A stretch of DNA of 64,000 bases from Paracrocinitomix sp040880585 (GCA_040880585.1 JBBDID010000029.1:1-64000), one strand, 5' to 3'. Counted from the stretch's first letter, positions 7,760-17,520 are shown. Notes: a model not told the origin generated them from the sequence alone. Translations and numbers: made by a program.

Positions 7760-9262
7760 CTAATAAGCCTCACCATAATGGTAGGTCTTGACAGATCTTT
7801 TCCAATGAAAGATGGAACTAAAAAATACGGTACCGTAACCAACGATTAAAAACGCGAGAAGAGGGATCATCCCATAGTCTTGATAATCAATAGCTATTTT
7901 CAAGGTGAAGATGAAATAAAGAAAAAATGCGGCTTCAATATACGTTAACAGCCCTACTTTTTTTGTACTGTATTTATTGTTCTCCCATTTATCTGATTTA
8001 TCTCTAATATTGAATTTTGGGGTGCGTATAAACGGGCTTTTTTTACCGATATAGCCTTCGATTACAGCCAGTGCATTGTGAAGACCTAGCCCCATAGAAA
8101 TGCTTAGAAACAAGGGAAATTTCCACACAAACTCTTTGAATAATTTCCATTTGTTTGATTTTCCATGACTGTAGGATATCCAATAGAACAAGGCTAAAAT
8201 AAACCAGGAAATCATAAAAATAGCGGCTATCGTAAACAAAAAATGAAATTCAGGATGAGCAGGTTTGATAAGTATAAGGGGAAAAGTGAGCAAGGAAATG
8301 GCCAGGATGAATAAAAAGATAGTGCTATTCATCAGGTGAAAAGTAGCATGTATTTTTGTTTTGAACGGAACTGATTTACTGCGAAGAACCGTGATCAAAT
8401 TTTTTCTTACACATTGTGCAGCCCCTTTTGTCCAACGAAATTGTTGTGCTTTCAGGGCGTTAATTTCTACAGGAAGTTCAGAAGGAGAACCTAAATTTTC
8501 AAGATAAATAAATTTCCAGTTTTTAAGTTGTGCCCGATAGCTGAGATCCAGATCTTCAGTTAAGGTGTCTGTCTGCCAGTTACCTGCATCTATAATACAA
8601 CGCTTTCTCCATATTCCGGCTGTTCCGTTAAAATTAATAAAATGATTTCCGTAATTTCTTCCCACTTGCTCAATACTAAAATGTGCATTTAAACCAAAAG
8701 CCTGCACCTTTGTCAGAAAAGAATAATCTTCATTGGTGTATTCCCATTTTGATTGAACCACACCCACTTTTTCATCTTGAAATTGTGGAATGGATTTCTT
8801 TAAAAAATCTTTAGTGGGTAGGAAATCGGCATCAAATAGAGCAATGAATTCACCTTTGGCAAATTGAATTCCATATTTCAAGGCACCGGCTTTATAACCA
8901 GATCGATCATTTCTTTGAATGTGTTGGATATCATATCCCTGAAGCTGATAGTGCCTCACTTTAGCTGCTATAAGTGCTATCGATTCATCAGTAGAATCAT
9001 CCAGCACCTGAATTTGCAGTTTTTCTTTGGGATAATCAAAGTCACAAACACAGCTGATTAATCGTTCTACTACATACATTTCATTGTAAATAGGCAGCTG
9101 AACCGTAACAGTAGGTAATTGCTCTTCTGCTAAGCTTGAAAGTGTTTTTTTGGGATGTTTTTTAGCTTTAAGATAATTGATAATAAGACTCAGTTGAACG
9201 AGGCTATATAAGAATATAAAACCCATGGAACAACTGAAAAGTATTAGTACGATTAACCCCAT
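7760..9262 (-). CDS. Processive family 2 glycosyltransferase (cellulose synthase-like)
   Basis: The 500 residues comprise an N-terminal membrane segment (2-30), a GT-A catalytic domain, and several C-terminal membrane helices (about 310-480). All processive GT2 signatures are present: D-D at 88-89, D-A-D at 144-146, T-E-D at 235-237 and Q-Q-F-R-W at 273-277 (the QxxRW motif). It should polymerise a beta-linked polysaccharide from a nucleotide sugar at the inner membrane. The substrate cannot be told from sequence. There is no BcsB/BcsC-like or other export partner adjacent, so it may be a stand-alone mannan/glucan- or glycolipid-type synthase, as is common in this phylum. Confidence 0.88.
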   Translation of the reverse strand: MGLIVLILFSCSMGFIFLYSLVQLSLIINYLKAKKHPKKTLSSLAEEQLPTVTVQLPIYNEMYVVERLISCVCDFDYPKEKLQIQVLDDSTDESIALIAAKVRHYQLQGYDIQHIQRNDRSGYKAGALKYGIQFAKGEFIALFDADFLPTKDFLKKSIPQFQDEKVGVVQSKWEYTNEDYSFLTKVQAFGLNAHFSIEQVGRNYGNHFINFNGTAGIWRKRCIIDAGNWQTDTLTEDLDLSYRAQLKNWKFIYLENLGSPSELPVEINALKAQQFRWTKGAAQCVRKNLITVLRSKSVPFKTKIHATFHLMNSTIFLFILAISLLTFPLILIKPAHPEFHFLFTIAAIFMISWFILALFYWISYSHGKSNKWKLFKEFVWKFPLFLSISMGLGLHNALAVIEGYIGKKSPFIRTPKFNIRDKSDKWENNKYSTKKVGLLTYIEAAFFLYFIFTLKIAIDYQDYGMIPLLAFLIVGYGTVFFSSIFHWKRSVKTYHYGEAY

Positions 9263-9311
9263 CTAATTTTGATATAGTATGGTTCGGTTTGAGCGTTCAT
9301 TCCTTACATAA

Positions 9312-9347
9312 AAAAAGGTTGTCTATCCTGAGATAGACAACCTTTTT
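9312..9347 (-). terminator. Intrinsic terminator
   Basis: A 16-bp perfect stem (9312-9327 with 9332-9347; loop CTGA) contains GGTTGTCTATC/GATAGACAACC and ends in a T-run on the minus strand. It closes the long T9SS-substrate gene starting at 12536 and separates it from the glycosyltransferase gene. Confidence 0.85.
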
Positions 9348-9365
9348 AAGGTGTTAATTTATTTT

Positions 9366-12300
9366 TTAATGTTTGATGAACTTAGTTGTTTCCACTTTAT
9401 CACCTGCAGTTAAGCGGATGATATAGGTTCCTTTTGGAAGATCAGAAGCTCCAAAAGTAACATTGTTTACACCGGCTGAAACGTTTGTTTCATTAATGTT
9501 TCGGATCATTTGACCTCTAAGGTTAAAAATTTGTATTGTAACATCCGTGGCTGATTCCAGTTCAAAGGCTATCGTACCTTGCTCTGTTAACGGATTAGGA
9601 TAGACATTGATATTGGGAACAAATTTACCGGTTTCCAAGTTATCCTGCTGAGAAGGAAGTCCTAAGAAATCTTCAGAACTCCAAATACCTCTTCCGTGAG
9701 TTCCTACATAAATTTCGCCCGGTCTTAGACAACCTTCGTTGTATGTTCTCCAGTTTTGACGCATATCAAAAATAGGAGTATTTCCAACATCCCCTGATAC
9801 ATTTGACCAGGAAGTTCCACCATCATCTGTAGCGTAAATCCCCTGATCTGCTCCAACTACAATCAAGTTAGGATCATTTCTGTCAATTACAACACTATAC
9901 ATTGGCAACCCTGTTGGCAAATTACCACTAATGCTGGTCCAGGAAGGAGAAGCACCTGTAGCATTTGTGGACTCCTGTACTTTATTTGATCCACCAAAAT
10001 TACCTAATGTAACAACGACATGGTCTACATCACCTTCAACCGCAATACCGGTAACAGGTGCTCCAAAATTGCCAATGTTTTGCCAACTGGTAACTAAATT
10101 ATTTACGTCCGTCACTTCATCTGCATTGATCAAGGTGTCAGCAACAATGTTGTTGTCAACATCATCTTCTTTTGCCGGAGAGTAAACGCTTCCAAAACCG
10201 GAAAGCCTGTACAGTGCTCCTGACCAAGTTCCAATAAATAGATGATTTCCGTCTCTTGAAAATTCCATGGTTGCAACTGTACCAATATTAGCATGATTTA
10301 CCCTAAACCATTCATTAGAGGGAGCAGAAAATCTCAACGCATTTCTGGTCATCCAGATACCGTCACCGCCACCAAGACCAATTGCCATCCATGATTGATA
10401 AGGATCCTGAATCTTTAAAGTATCCCAGGCAATTCCGTATGCTTGATCTTCATTACCCATGTCATAGACTTTTCCGGGTCTCAAAGGATTGGTTCCATAA
10501 TAATGATCAATTAGGCTAACAGAAGCTACGGCAATAGTCGTATCTAAGGAAGCTAAATATACTGAGTCACCTGCCTGTAAAGGATGAGCACCGAAGGTAA
10601 TGGTATAATCAAATACGGCAAGATTGTAGTCATTTGCCGGTGCAGTTGAGGTAATAATTGAATCTTGAGTAGTTAAGCCCGGATTAAAATCTAAGGTGTC
10701 ATCATAAACGATATCAGTTGGTGTGATATAATCAATTGTAGTTTGAACCGTTTGAGAGGGAGCATAAACAGTGTCTCCTGATGAATACGATTGTGAGGGA
10801 ACATACGAAATGGAATCTTCTGAGTTCAGGTCATTTGGGTTTTCCCATAATTTAAAATTGGTAAAGAATTGACCACAACCATCATTAAACCCATCACCAT
10901 CACTATCACCCGTTGCTCCAGGTATACAACCTAAACCACCCATTGAAAATTCTGAAGGAACAAACAAGGTAGAATTTTCCCCTCGATCTGCAGACCTTCT
11001 AATAGCAGAGTAATAGACAGATGAAAATAAAACATTTCTATTAATGAATGAAATTTCAGCAGAAAAACCATCCCCACCACCTACTTCGTCAAACGAGTGC
11101 CAAGTTACATTATCATGATAATTTGCCAGTGAACCGTTATCCTGCGTACCACCAATTACGTCACCATGTGCAGAAGCACCAATGGCATAAAATTGGGTTA
11201 CATTATAACCTCTATTTGCCGGGTAAAATGTTTGACCACCATCATCTGAAATAGAAATACCTCCGTCATTTCCAATGTATAGCCTTCCCCATTTATCCCA
11301 CACCAAATCATGATTATCGGCATGTACGTACTGTGACGACTGTGGGTTTAAAAACCATTGTGATAACTGAGTCCAGTTACCTGTTGTAGCCCAGGAATAC
11401 AAATCAATACCACCTAAGATCAATTTTTTTGGATTTCCTTTTACGGCAGAAATAATATTATTCCATTCTCCCTGTCCACTGGATCCTCCACCTGTTGAGA
11501 AAGGAGCAAAAGATCCCGGAATTTGATTGTTGGCCGGTGCAATTTGTGTCCAGTTTATACCATTGTCTTCAGACATCCAAATACCTTGTAAAAAAGAGTT
11601 AGCAGCAGAGGCATAGATATAGTAGTTTCCGTTATCAGCTTTTTCATGAGAAATAGAATATTCAATTCTTGATGCTCCTGAACTGATAGGGTTAGCTGTA
11701 TTTGCAGGTGAACTATAATCTTTAAAAGTAACACCACCATCAACAGATACGTTTGTCTTTCCATTATTAGCCATAGAACAAACAATTACTTCACCATCAG
11801 GAGAAATAGATAAGGAAGTACATTCTCCACTACTCAATCCATTTGTAATGGTGTTGACAACGTCAGCTACAGGATCATACTGTCGCATTCCACTGTTTGT
11901 GGCAAACCAGATCATGTTATTCAAAGTGTCGCAAACTACTTCATTAATATAAGTAAAATTTTCTGTACCGGAAATTTGTGAAAAAGTACCGTCCGAATTT
12001 TCCTTATAAATTCCGTTTCCATTTGCTCCTGTATCATAAGCATTTTGTGAGCCTGTACTCATTTCAGCTTCATGACCGGTTGCAACATAAATTGTACCGT
12101 CAACAGTTTGACACATAGATGAAATGGCTAAATTATCGTTAAACTCTTCAACAGGTGTCCAAAAATTAGCCCGGTTAATCGATTCAAATAATCCTCCTGA
12201 AACTGATCCGGCGTAGATATGATTAATATCGTCTTTGTCAACGAGAATGGCTCTTGTTCTTCCTCCAATGTTATCGGGGCCATGTTCCCACCATGTCATG

Positions 12301-12536
12301 TCCACTCTGTTTGTTGGCATTGCAGCCGCCTCTTCGAGTGCACGGTGGTATTCCTCTTGGGTGTAATCACCTCTTAATAAATGATAATATTCCAATGCAC
12401 CATCTGCACTACTTGCTTCGTGCAAGTTAGAAGAGTTTCTTGGTTGATAAACCCCTTCTTCTACATTAGGGTTGAAAATCAGTGCTGTAATGAAAGCTAC
12501 AGGAACTGCTCCTAATAAAACTAAACTTTTTTTCAT
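9366..12536 (-). CDS. T9SS type A substrate with BNR/sortilin-like repeats
   Basis: This 1056-residue secreted protein starts with a signal-type N-terminus (M-K-K-S-L-V-L-L-G). Most of the chain is a beta-propeller of the VPS10/sortilin or BNR type, with repeated D-x-N-x-I-Y-A-G and S-x-D-D/N-G-G/I-x-x-W Asp-box motifs. A calcium-binding S-D-G-D-G insert appears near residue 540. The last 75 residues form a type A T9SS sorting domain: N-V-Y-P-N-P-L, I-F-N-L-R-G-Q, then L-P-K-G-T-Y-I-I-R-L and a basic end. It should be exported through T9SS and anchored or released at the surface. The propeller suggests binding or glycan hydrolysis, but no catalytic site is identified. Confidence 0.88.
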   Translation of the reverse strand: MKKSLVLLGAVPVAFITALIFNPNVEEGVYQPRNSSNLHEASSADGALEYYHLLRGDYTQEEYHRALEEAAAMPTNRVDMTWWEHGPDNIGGRTRAILVDKDDINHIYAGSVSGGLFESINRANFWTPVEEFNDNLAISSMCQTVDGTIYVATGHEAEMSTGSQNAYDTGANGNGIYKENSDGTFSQISGTENFTYINEVVCDTLNNMIWFATNSGMRQYDPVADVVNTITNGLSSGECTSLSISPDGEVIVCSMANNGKTNVSVDGGVTFKDYSSPANTANPISSGASRIEYSISHEKADNGNYYIYASAANSFLQGIWMSEDNGINWTQIAPANNQIPGSFAPFSTGGGSSGQGEWNNIISAVKGNPKKLILGGIDLYSWATTGNWTQLSQWFLNPQSSQYVHADNHDLVWDKWGRLYIGNDGGISISDDGGQTFYPANRGYNVTQFYAIGASAHGDVIGGTQDNGSLANYHDNVTWHSFDEVGGGDGFSAEISFINRNVLFSSVYYSAIRRSADRGENSTLFVPSEFSMGGLGCIPGATGDSDGDGFNDGCGQFFTNFKLWENPNDLNSEDSISYVPSQSYSSGDTVYAPSQTVQTTIDYITPTDIVYDDTLDFNPGLTTQDSIITSTAPANDYNLAVFDYTITFGAHPLQAGDSVYLASLDTTIAVASVSLIDHYYGTNPLRPGKVYDMGNEDQAYGIAWDTLKIQDPYQSWMAIGLGGGDGIWMTRNALRFSAPSNEWFRVNHANIGTVATMEFSRDGNHLFIGTWSGALYRLSGFGSVYSPAKEDDVDNNIVADTLINADEVTDVNNLVTSWQNIGNFGAPVTGIAVEGDVDHVVVTLGNFGGSNKVQESTNATGASPSWTSISGNLPTGLPMYSVVIDRNDPNLIVVGADQGIYATDDGGTSWSNVSGDVGNTPIFDMRQNWRTYNEGCLRPGEIYVGTHGRGIWSSEDFLGLPSQQDNLETGKFVPNINVYPNPLTEQGTIAFELESATDVTIQIFNLRGQMIRNINETNVSAGVNNVTFGASDLPKGTYIIRLTAGDKVETTKFIKH

Positions 12537-12722
12537 ATTCTATTTTTTGGACATGGCATTTTTCATGCGCCTAATATACTACAAACTTCTCAATTTAAGG
12601 GAAGAATTTGATTCAAATAAATGATTTTTTATACATATCTACTTCTTGATTTCATCTGTTGACAGTATATGGGCTTTAAGGTCGTGTTTTGGTTTTCAGA
12701 ATAAAAGTAATCGTGTGAAGGA

Positions 12723-13613
12723 TTAAAACAAGTGCTTTTCAGCATGGTAGGATGAGCGAACAAGCGGGCCGCTTTCCACAAATTTAAAACCTTTCCCCAA
12801 AGCATATTCTCTATATTCATCAAATTTTTGAGGGGGCACAAATTCTGCTACGGGAAGATGTTTAGTAGTGGGTTGTAAATACTGTCCCATAGTGAGGATA
12901 TCACAACGAATTTCACTCAGGTCATCAATCGTTTCCAGAATTTCTTTTTCGGATTCTCCCAATCCAAGCATAATCCCCGACTTGGTTTTCATTCCCCCTT
13001 TTTTCAGACGCATTAAAACTTCTAAACTGCGATCGTATTTTGCCTGAATCCTGACTCCTTTAGTTAATCGTCTTACTGTTTCCAGGTTATGCGATACTAC
13101 TTCAGGGGCTACTTCAATTATTTTTTGCAAATTTTGCCATTTTCCACCGAAATCGGGGATTAATGTTTCCATGGTTGTACCCGGAGATTTTCTTCGAATA
13201 GCCTTTACAGTTGCTACCCAAATATCAGCACCTCCATCAGCCAGATCGTCTCTGTCAACTGAAGTTATAACTGCATGCTTTACCTCCATGAGTTTCACTG
13301 ACTGCGCCACCTTTGCCGGTTCAAAAATGTCAACTTCATTAGGTTTTCCGGTACTTACCGCACAAAATCCGCAAGAACGCGTACAAATATTGCCCAGGAT
13401 CATAAAAGTAGCCGTTCCCTCTCCCCAACATTCTCCCATATTGGGGCAATTACCACTTTCACAAATAGTGTGTAAATTATGCTCGTCTACAAGGTCTCTT
13501 ACTTTTTTGTAATTCTCACCGGTGGGCAACTTTACCCTTAACCAGGAAGGTTTTTTAATCCGGGAATTACTTGTTTGTACGGCTTCAGTTTGTGTTTTCT
13601 CTACAGTCTCCAT
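12723..13613 (-). CDS. lipA: Lipoyl synthase
   Basis: This 296-residue radical-SAM enzyme inserts two sulfurs into octanoyl-carrier domains to make lipoate. Both [4Fe-4S] clusters are visible: the auxiliary cluster motif C51-x4-C56-x5-C62 and the radical-SAM motif C77-x3-C81-x2-C84. The C-terminal R-S-S-Y-H-A motif supplies the serine ligand of the auxiliary cluster. Length is as expected. The start is 5 bases from the end of the upstream gene at 13619, so the two are probably co-transcribed. The assignment is secure. Confidence 0.98.
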   Translation of the reverse strand: METVEKTQTEAVQTSNSRIKKPSWLRVKLPTGENYKKVRDLVDEHNLHTICESGNCPNMGECWGEGTATFMILGNICTRSCGFCAVSTGKPNEVDIFEPAKVAQSVKLMEVKHAVITSVDRDDLADGGADIWVATVKAIRRKSPGTTMETLIPDFGGKWQNLQKIIEVAPEVVSHNLETVRRLTKGVRIQAKYDRSLEVLMRLKKGGMKTKSGIMLGLGESEKEILETIDDLSEIRCDILTMGQYLQPTTKHLPVAEFVPPQKFDEYREYALGKGFKFVESGPLVRSSYHAEKHLF

Positions 13614-13618
13614 GGTAT

Positions 13619-14347
13619 TTAATATAGCTTTTGACCTAAATTAAATTGTAGGTATAATGCGGTGAAAAGGTTAGCATTATCGTTGGCATGCATGATTTCT
13701 ATTTCTCTTCCCGGAAAATAATCCAACATAATTCCAAACTCACCCCCACTAATACTATTTTTTAAGGCTGCAAAGTTAAAATCAAAACCAAACTTTCCAA
13801 AAGCACCGATCCGCATATTGGCTTCCCCCAATCCTTTAAACCAGGATGATCGGGAAGTAATATTCCCGGGATTATGAACACCGGGGTCATATCGTTCATC
13901 TACTGCCTGTGCGTTAATTTTGTCAATTTTTAAATAGATCGGTTTGATTAATCCGAAAGAAGGTCCCAAACTCCATTTTGCAGAAATTTCAATTCCATTT
14001 TCCCGCTTTGCTTTAAACAGCACCAATTTCCCACCATAATGAGGCCTGAAACTTATCACAGACTCTAGTTTTCCCAGGTAATATCCCTTGGAGTTGCTCA
14101 AAGCTCCAAATATTTTATGTTCTTTTTCGTGTCGGATATTTGTGCAGGTAAAGCCGGCGATCTGTTTGTATTTATAATTTTTTTGCCAACCGTAATCAAA
14201 AGCTAATCCCCACCCTCTTGTGTTGAAATTCAAGCCTACAGAGTAGTCGTTCCTTAACAGCACTTTTGACTCACCATTCTCAACCTCTTGAGAAAAGGAA
14301 GTAAACGAAAGAAAGATCGCTATGAGTAAGAGGTATCTTTTGTACAT
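13619..14347 (-). CDS. Predicted outer-membrane beta-barrel protein
   Basis: This 242-residue protein has a clear signal peptide (cleavage after S-F-S-Q, about residue 20). A series of alternating amphipathic strands (Y-S-V-G-L-N-F, G-L-A-F-D-Y-G, and so on) ends in L-Y-L-Q-F-N-L-G-Q-K-L-Y. This suggests an 8- to 12-strand barrel in the outer membrane. I do not recognise a named family. It lies 5 bp upstream of lipA in the same orientation, but the functional link is probably only positional. Confidence 0.65.
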   Translation of the reverse strand: MYKRYLLLIAIFLSFTSFSQEVENGESKVLLRNDYSVGLNFNTRGWGLAFDYGWQKNYKYKQIAGFTCTNIRHEKEHKIFGALSNSKGYYLGKLESVISFRPHYGGKLVLFKAKRENGIEISAKWSLGPSFGLIKPIYLKIDKINAQAVDERYDPGVHNPGNITSRSSWFKGLGEANMRIGAFGKFGFDFNFAALKNSISGGEFGIMLDYFPGREIEIMHANDNANLFTALYLQFNLGQKLY

Positions 14348-14416
14348 TAGTACAAATTTACTGATTTATGCCGTTGAAAGCGAATTTATGAATCAATCAT
14401 TTTTTAGCTGTTGTAT

Positions 14417-14830
14417 ATGAATAAAAATTATGAAGTAAAGTATAAGGGAGGTTTGAGGTGCTTGTCGGTTCATCTCAAATCCGGTTCAACGATTGAAACA
14501 GATGCGCCTGTAGATAACAATGGAAAGGGAGAGAAATTTTCTCCTACCGACTTGTTGGCGGTGTCTCTGGCAACTTGTATGCTCACTGTGATCGGAATTT
14601 ATTTTAAAAATAAGGGGAAGGAGATTTCGGAAATTACTACTGAGGTACAAAAGAAGATGGTTTCTGATCCGCGGCGAATTGCAGCGATTGAGATCAACTT
14701 TGATTTTGGAAAAAATGATTTTTCTAAAACGGAATATGAGAAAATAAAAAGCGTTGCAGATAATTGCCCGGTAGCAAATAGCCTTTCAAAAGATATTGAA
14801 GTAATCACAAATCTGGACTCATTCTACTGA
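14417..14830 (+). CDS. OsmC/Ohr family protein
   Basis: This protein of about 137 residues has the OsmC fold signatures: S-P-T-D-L-L-A-V-S-L-A-T-C-M, with the first redox cysteine in an A-T-C motif, and N-C-P-V-A-N-S-L with the second cysteine in the C-P motif. These two cysteines reduce organic or fatty-acid hydroperoxides in this family. ATG 14417 is preferred to TTG 14411. The 3' end overlaps the convergent CvpA-family gene by 12 bp (14819-14830). A general peroxide-defence role is likely; the exact subfamily (OsmC, Ohr or YhfA) is not clear. Confidence 0.9.
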   Translation: MNKNYEVKYKGGLRCLSVHLKSGSTIETDAPVDNNGKGEKFSPTDLLAVSLATCMLTVIGIYFKNKGKEISEITTEVQKKMVSDPRRIAAIEINFDFGKNDFSKTEYEKIKSVADNCPVANSLSKDIEVITNLDSFY

Positions 14831-15325
14831 ATACAGAAATAGTTCACTTTCTTTCAGGGCAGGAATCGTTTTCAGGGAGACATTTTTAACGCCTTGGTAA
14901 AGAAGAGATCCGTTTTTTTGTTCTGAGGGGATAAAGTTATTTTTTTCATCAATGGATTCAAGAATAACCAGTACAGCACTTAAAATGTAGAGCATTTTTA
15001 AGGCGCCAAATACAAGTCCGGCAATTTTGTTTAAGGACCCCAAAGCCACTACTTTTATTGCTTTCTCAATCATTTTTCCACCAAAGAAAACCATTGCCCC
15101 CACCAGCAAAAAAGTCAATGTAAATGCAATTACCGGAAGATATTTAGTCTGTATTCCAATTGTATCGCGAAGTAAGTTAGACATGTAGTCTGAGAAATGA
15201 ATACCGGCATAAATCCCAACCAGCAAAGCCAGTAAGGTAAACAACTCTATAATAAAGCCCTTTTTAAATCCCCGCCATCCGCCTATAATAACAGGGATAA
15301 CTAATAAAATGTCCAGATAATTCAT
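14819..15325 (-). CDS. CvpA family membrane protein
   Basis: This 168-residue protein has four predicted membrane helices and the family opening N-Y-L-D-I-L-L-V-I-P-V-I-I-G-G-W-R-G-F-K-K-G-F. CvpA proteins are needed for colicin V production in enterics and are implicated in envelope stress tolerance. The molecular function is not settled. The gene is monocistronic and convergent with osmC, sharing 12 bp of 3' sequence with it. Confidence 0.9.
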   Translation of the reverse strand: MNYLDILLVIPVIIGGWRGFKKGFIIELFTLLALLVGIYAGIHFSDYMSNLLRDTIGIQTKYLPVIAFTLTFLLVGAMVFFGGKMIEKAIKVVALGSLNKIAGLVFGALKMLYILSAVLVILESIDEKNNFIPSEQKNGSLLYQGVKNVSLKTIPALKESELFLYSVE

Positions 15326-15370
15326 TTAAACAAAAATAATTCGGAATTTTGCACCAGAATTGTCCGGTCT

Positions 15371-15742
15371 TTGGCAATTGCAAACAAAAAACTGTTCAAA
15401 TTGGATCACAAAGCAGCGATAGCCTATCAGGAAGTAGTAAAAAAATTAGAACTTAAGTTTGGGGATGGTCTGGATTTGGACGCCATTTTGGTTTTAATTG
15501 GGGTACAGGAGTTGGGACAGGGCTACCGCAAGTTCTCAAAGGATGAAAAAATGAATTTGATGCACATAGCCATCTGCACTATTTTGGAACCTTTTGGATA
15601 CTATAAGTACAAAGCCAATGATGATGACGGTTGGCCGCATTTTGAAAAGGTGGAAAATTTACCACCCTTAAAGGGAAGAGAGCAAGAATATCTGTTAAAG
15701 CAGGCGGTAACCCAGTATTTTGAGCAAAATGCATATTTGTAG
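15371..15742 (+). CDS. Conserved hypothetical protein
   Basis: The 123-residue soluble protein uses a TTG start; no ATG lies near the 5' end of the frame. The sequence is mostly helical, acidic and without a signal peptide. A notable stretch is V-L-I-G-V-Q-E-L-G-Q-G around residue 40, and W-P-H-F-E-K-V-E near 93. It resembles a small cytoplasmic protein conserved in Flavobacteriales, but I cannot name a domain. A weak GC-rich hairpin followed by T residues (15753-15779) may terminate it. It lies just upstream of rseP but has its own promoter gap. Confidence 0.65.
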   Translation: MAIANKKLFKLDHKAAIAYQEVVKKLELKFGDGLDLDAILVLIGVQELGQGYRKFSKDEKMNLMHIAICTILEPFGYYKYKANDDDGWPHFEKVENLPPLKGREQEYLLKQAVTQYFEQNAYL

Positions 15743-15752
15743 TGCTGAAATT

Positions 15753-15779
15753 GGGGACTGAAAGTAGCCCCTATTTTTT
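15753..15779 (+). terminator. Possible weak terminator
   Basis: GGGGACT pairs with AGT-(AG)-CCCC across a GAA loop and is followed by TATTTTTTA. The stem has a two-base bulge, so confidence is low. It would separate the hypothetical gene from rseP. Confidence 0.35.
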
Positions 15780-15897
15780 AATTGATCCCCATTGCTTAGT
15801 AAAAGAAGTTCGTACTGCTGAATCACTATTGACAGTAGTGAAAGCTTCTAATTCCATCACTTTTTAACATAAAAAAGCAATAAAGAGTTGAAGGGGG

Positions 15898-15927
15898 AAG
15901 CAAAAACTCATTAAAACCTTATCTTTG
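15898..15927 (+). promoter_or_regulatory. Bacteroidota-type promoter for rseP
   Basis: TTG at 15898-15900, then 19 bases, then TATCTTTG at 15920-15927, an exact match to the -7 consensus TAnnTTTG of the phylum. The rseP ATG is 20 bases further on. Confidence 0.6.
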
Positions 15928-15947
15928 ACCGCTAAATTTTATATTCA

Positions 15948-17273
15948 ATGGAATTTCTTATAAAGGCCGCTCAGCTTATTCTTAGTTTATCGCTCTTGAT
16001 CGTGCTACACGAATTTGGGCATTATTTACCTGCAAGGGCTTTTAAAACCAAAGTAGAGAAGTTCTATTTGTTTTTTGATTATAAATTTTCACTTTTCAAA
16101 AAGAAAATCAATGACACTGAGTGGGGGATAGGATGGATTCCCTTAGGCGGATATGTGAAAATTGCCGGGATGATTGATGAGTCCATGGATAAAGATCAGA
16201 TGAAACAAGAGCCCAAACCATGGGAATTCAGGACAAAACCGGCCTGGCAAAGATTGATTATAATGGTGGGGGGAATCGTGGTCAACCTGATTGTGGGATT
16301 CATTATTTATGCCATGGTGCTGTTTACCTGGGGAGAAGAAAGAATTACTCCGCAAGATATGGTTGCTGGTGTTTCTGTGGCTCCTGAATTTGAAAAATAT
16401 GGATTTCAGGATGGGGATCAATTAATAGCTGTGGAAGGTGAACCGGTTGAGAATATACTTTTGGTGAATACTCAAATTTTATTGCGTGGAGCGAGAGATA
16501 TCAAAGTAAAGCATCCCAACGGGGAAGAAGAAGTGATTACGCTTAGTGAAGATGCCGATTACGAAATGTTTGAAACCGGAGCGTTTCGAATTTTTGCACC
16601 GAGAATAACGGCTAAAATTGACTCAGTTTATGCAGGGTGGCCTTCAGATCAGGCAGGATTGAAAAATGGTGATCGTATTCGTTCTGTAAATGGTTGGGAA
16701 ATCAATTATTGGGATCAATTTTCTGATACGATTTCCAAGAGTAAAAATGAAATAGTGACAGTTGTGGTTGAACGGGATGGAGCTAATCAAACACTTACTG
16801 TTGAAGTGGATTCTACCGGAAAAATTGGTGTACAACCCAATACAGAAGAGTTAAATGCTATGATCAGTCATGTTGATTATTCATTTTTTCAAGCTTTTCC
16901 AGCCGGCTTAAACAAAGCTTATTGGACATTACATGACTACGCTTCTCAGTTGAAGTTTTTATTTACGAAAAAAGGAGCATCCAGTATCGGAGGTTTTGGT
17001 GCTTTTGGAAATTTGTTTGCTCCTCAGTGGGATTGGCACAGCTTTTGGCTCAACACAGCATTGATATCCATTATCCTGGCTTTTATGAATTTTTTACCCA
17101 TTCCTGCCCTTGATGGTGGACATATCATGTTTTTGTTATATGAAATGATTACCGGACGTGAGCCCAACCAAAAAGTATTGGAATATGCTCAAGTTGCGGG
17201 ATTCATTTTTATTCTCGGTCTGGTGCTCTTTGCCAATGGAAATGATATCTATCGTTGGTTATCGGGGAATTAA
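15948..17273 (+). CDS. rseP: RIP metalloprotease RseP (site-2 protease)
   Basis: This 441-residue intramembrane zinc protease has its H-E-F-G-H active site at residues 21-25 in the first membrane helix, and the third zinc ligand in A-L-D-G-G-H (Asp389) in a C-terminal helix. Two PDZ domains lie between (about 125-205 and 215-290), giving the four-helix S2P layout. In other bacteria the enzyme clears remnant signal peptides and cleaves anti-sigma factors after a first periplasmic cut. A perfect -7 box precedes it. Immediately downstream is a degenerate tandem repeat with no obvious terminator hairpin. Confidence 0.95.
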   Translation: MEFLIKAAQLILSLSLLIVLHEFGHYLPARAFKTKVEKFYLFFDYKFSLFKKKINDTEWGIGWIPLGGYVKIAGMIDESMDKDQMKQEPKPWEFRTKPAWQRLIIMVGGIVVNLIVGFIIYAMVLFTWGEERITPQDMVAGVSVAPEFEKYGFQDGDQLIAVEGEPVENILLVNTQILLRGARDIKVKHPNGEEEVITLSEDADYEMFETGAFRIFAPRITAKIDSVYAGWPSDQAGLKNGDRIRSVNGWEINYWDQFSDTISKSKNEIVTVVVERDGANQTLTVEVDSTGKIGVQPNTEELNAMISHVDYSFFQAFPAGLNKAYWTLHDYASQLKFLFTKKGASSIGGFGAFGNLFAPQWDWHSFWLNTALISIILAFMNFLPIPALDGGHIMFLLYEMITGREPNQKVLEYAQVAGFIFILGLVLFANGNDIYRWLSGN

Positions 17274-17301
17274 TTAGTCGTTCCTTAAAAAATAAGTTTT
17301 T

Positions 17302-17520
17302 AGACGCTAGACGCTAGATGTTAGACATAAGACACTAGACTTTAGATGTTAGACTATTAGATTTTAGACAAAAGACAAAAGACAAAAGACAAAAGACAAA
17401 AGACAAAAAGACAAAAGACAAAAAGACATAAGACTTTAGATGTTAGACGCTAGACGCTAGACGCTAGACGCTAGATGTTAGACAAAAGACTTTAGATGTT
17501 AGACTTTAGATAAAAGATAT
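17302..17520. repeat. Degenerate heptanucleotide tandem repeat (AGAYNNN)
   Basis: About 31 head-to-tail 7-bp units all begin AGA(C/T) and vary in the last three bases: AGACGCT, AGATGTT, AGACATA, AGACTTT, AGACAAA. Runs of AGACAAA (about nine units, two with an extra A) occupy the centre. Clusters of AGACGCT flank it on both sides. A few units carry one-base insertions that shift the phase. It directly follows rseP and overlaps the end of the transposase remnant. Confidence 0.85.

Noticed and set aside
17302..17520. Possible CRISPR-like array
   Set aside because: Units are only 7 bp without spacers of constant length, and no cas genes are nearby.
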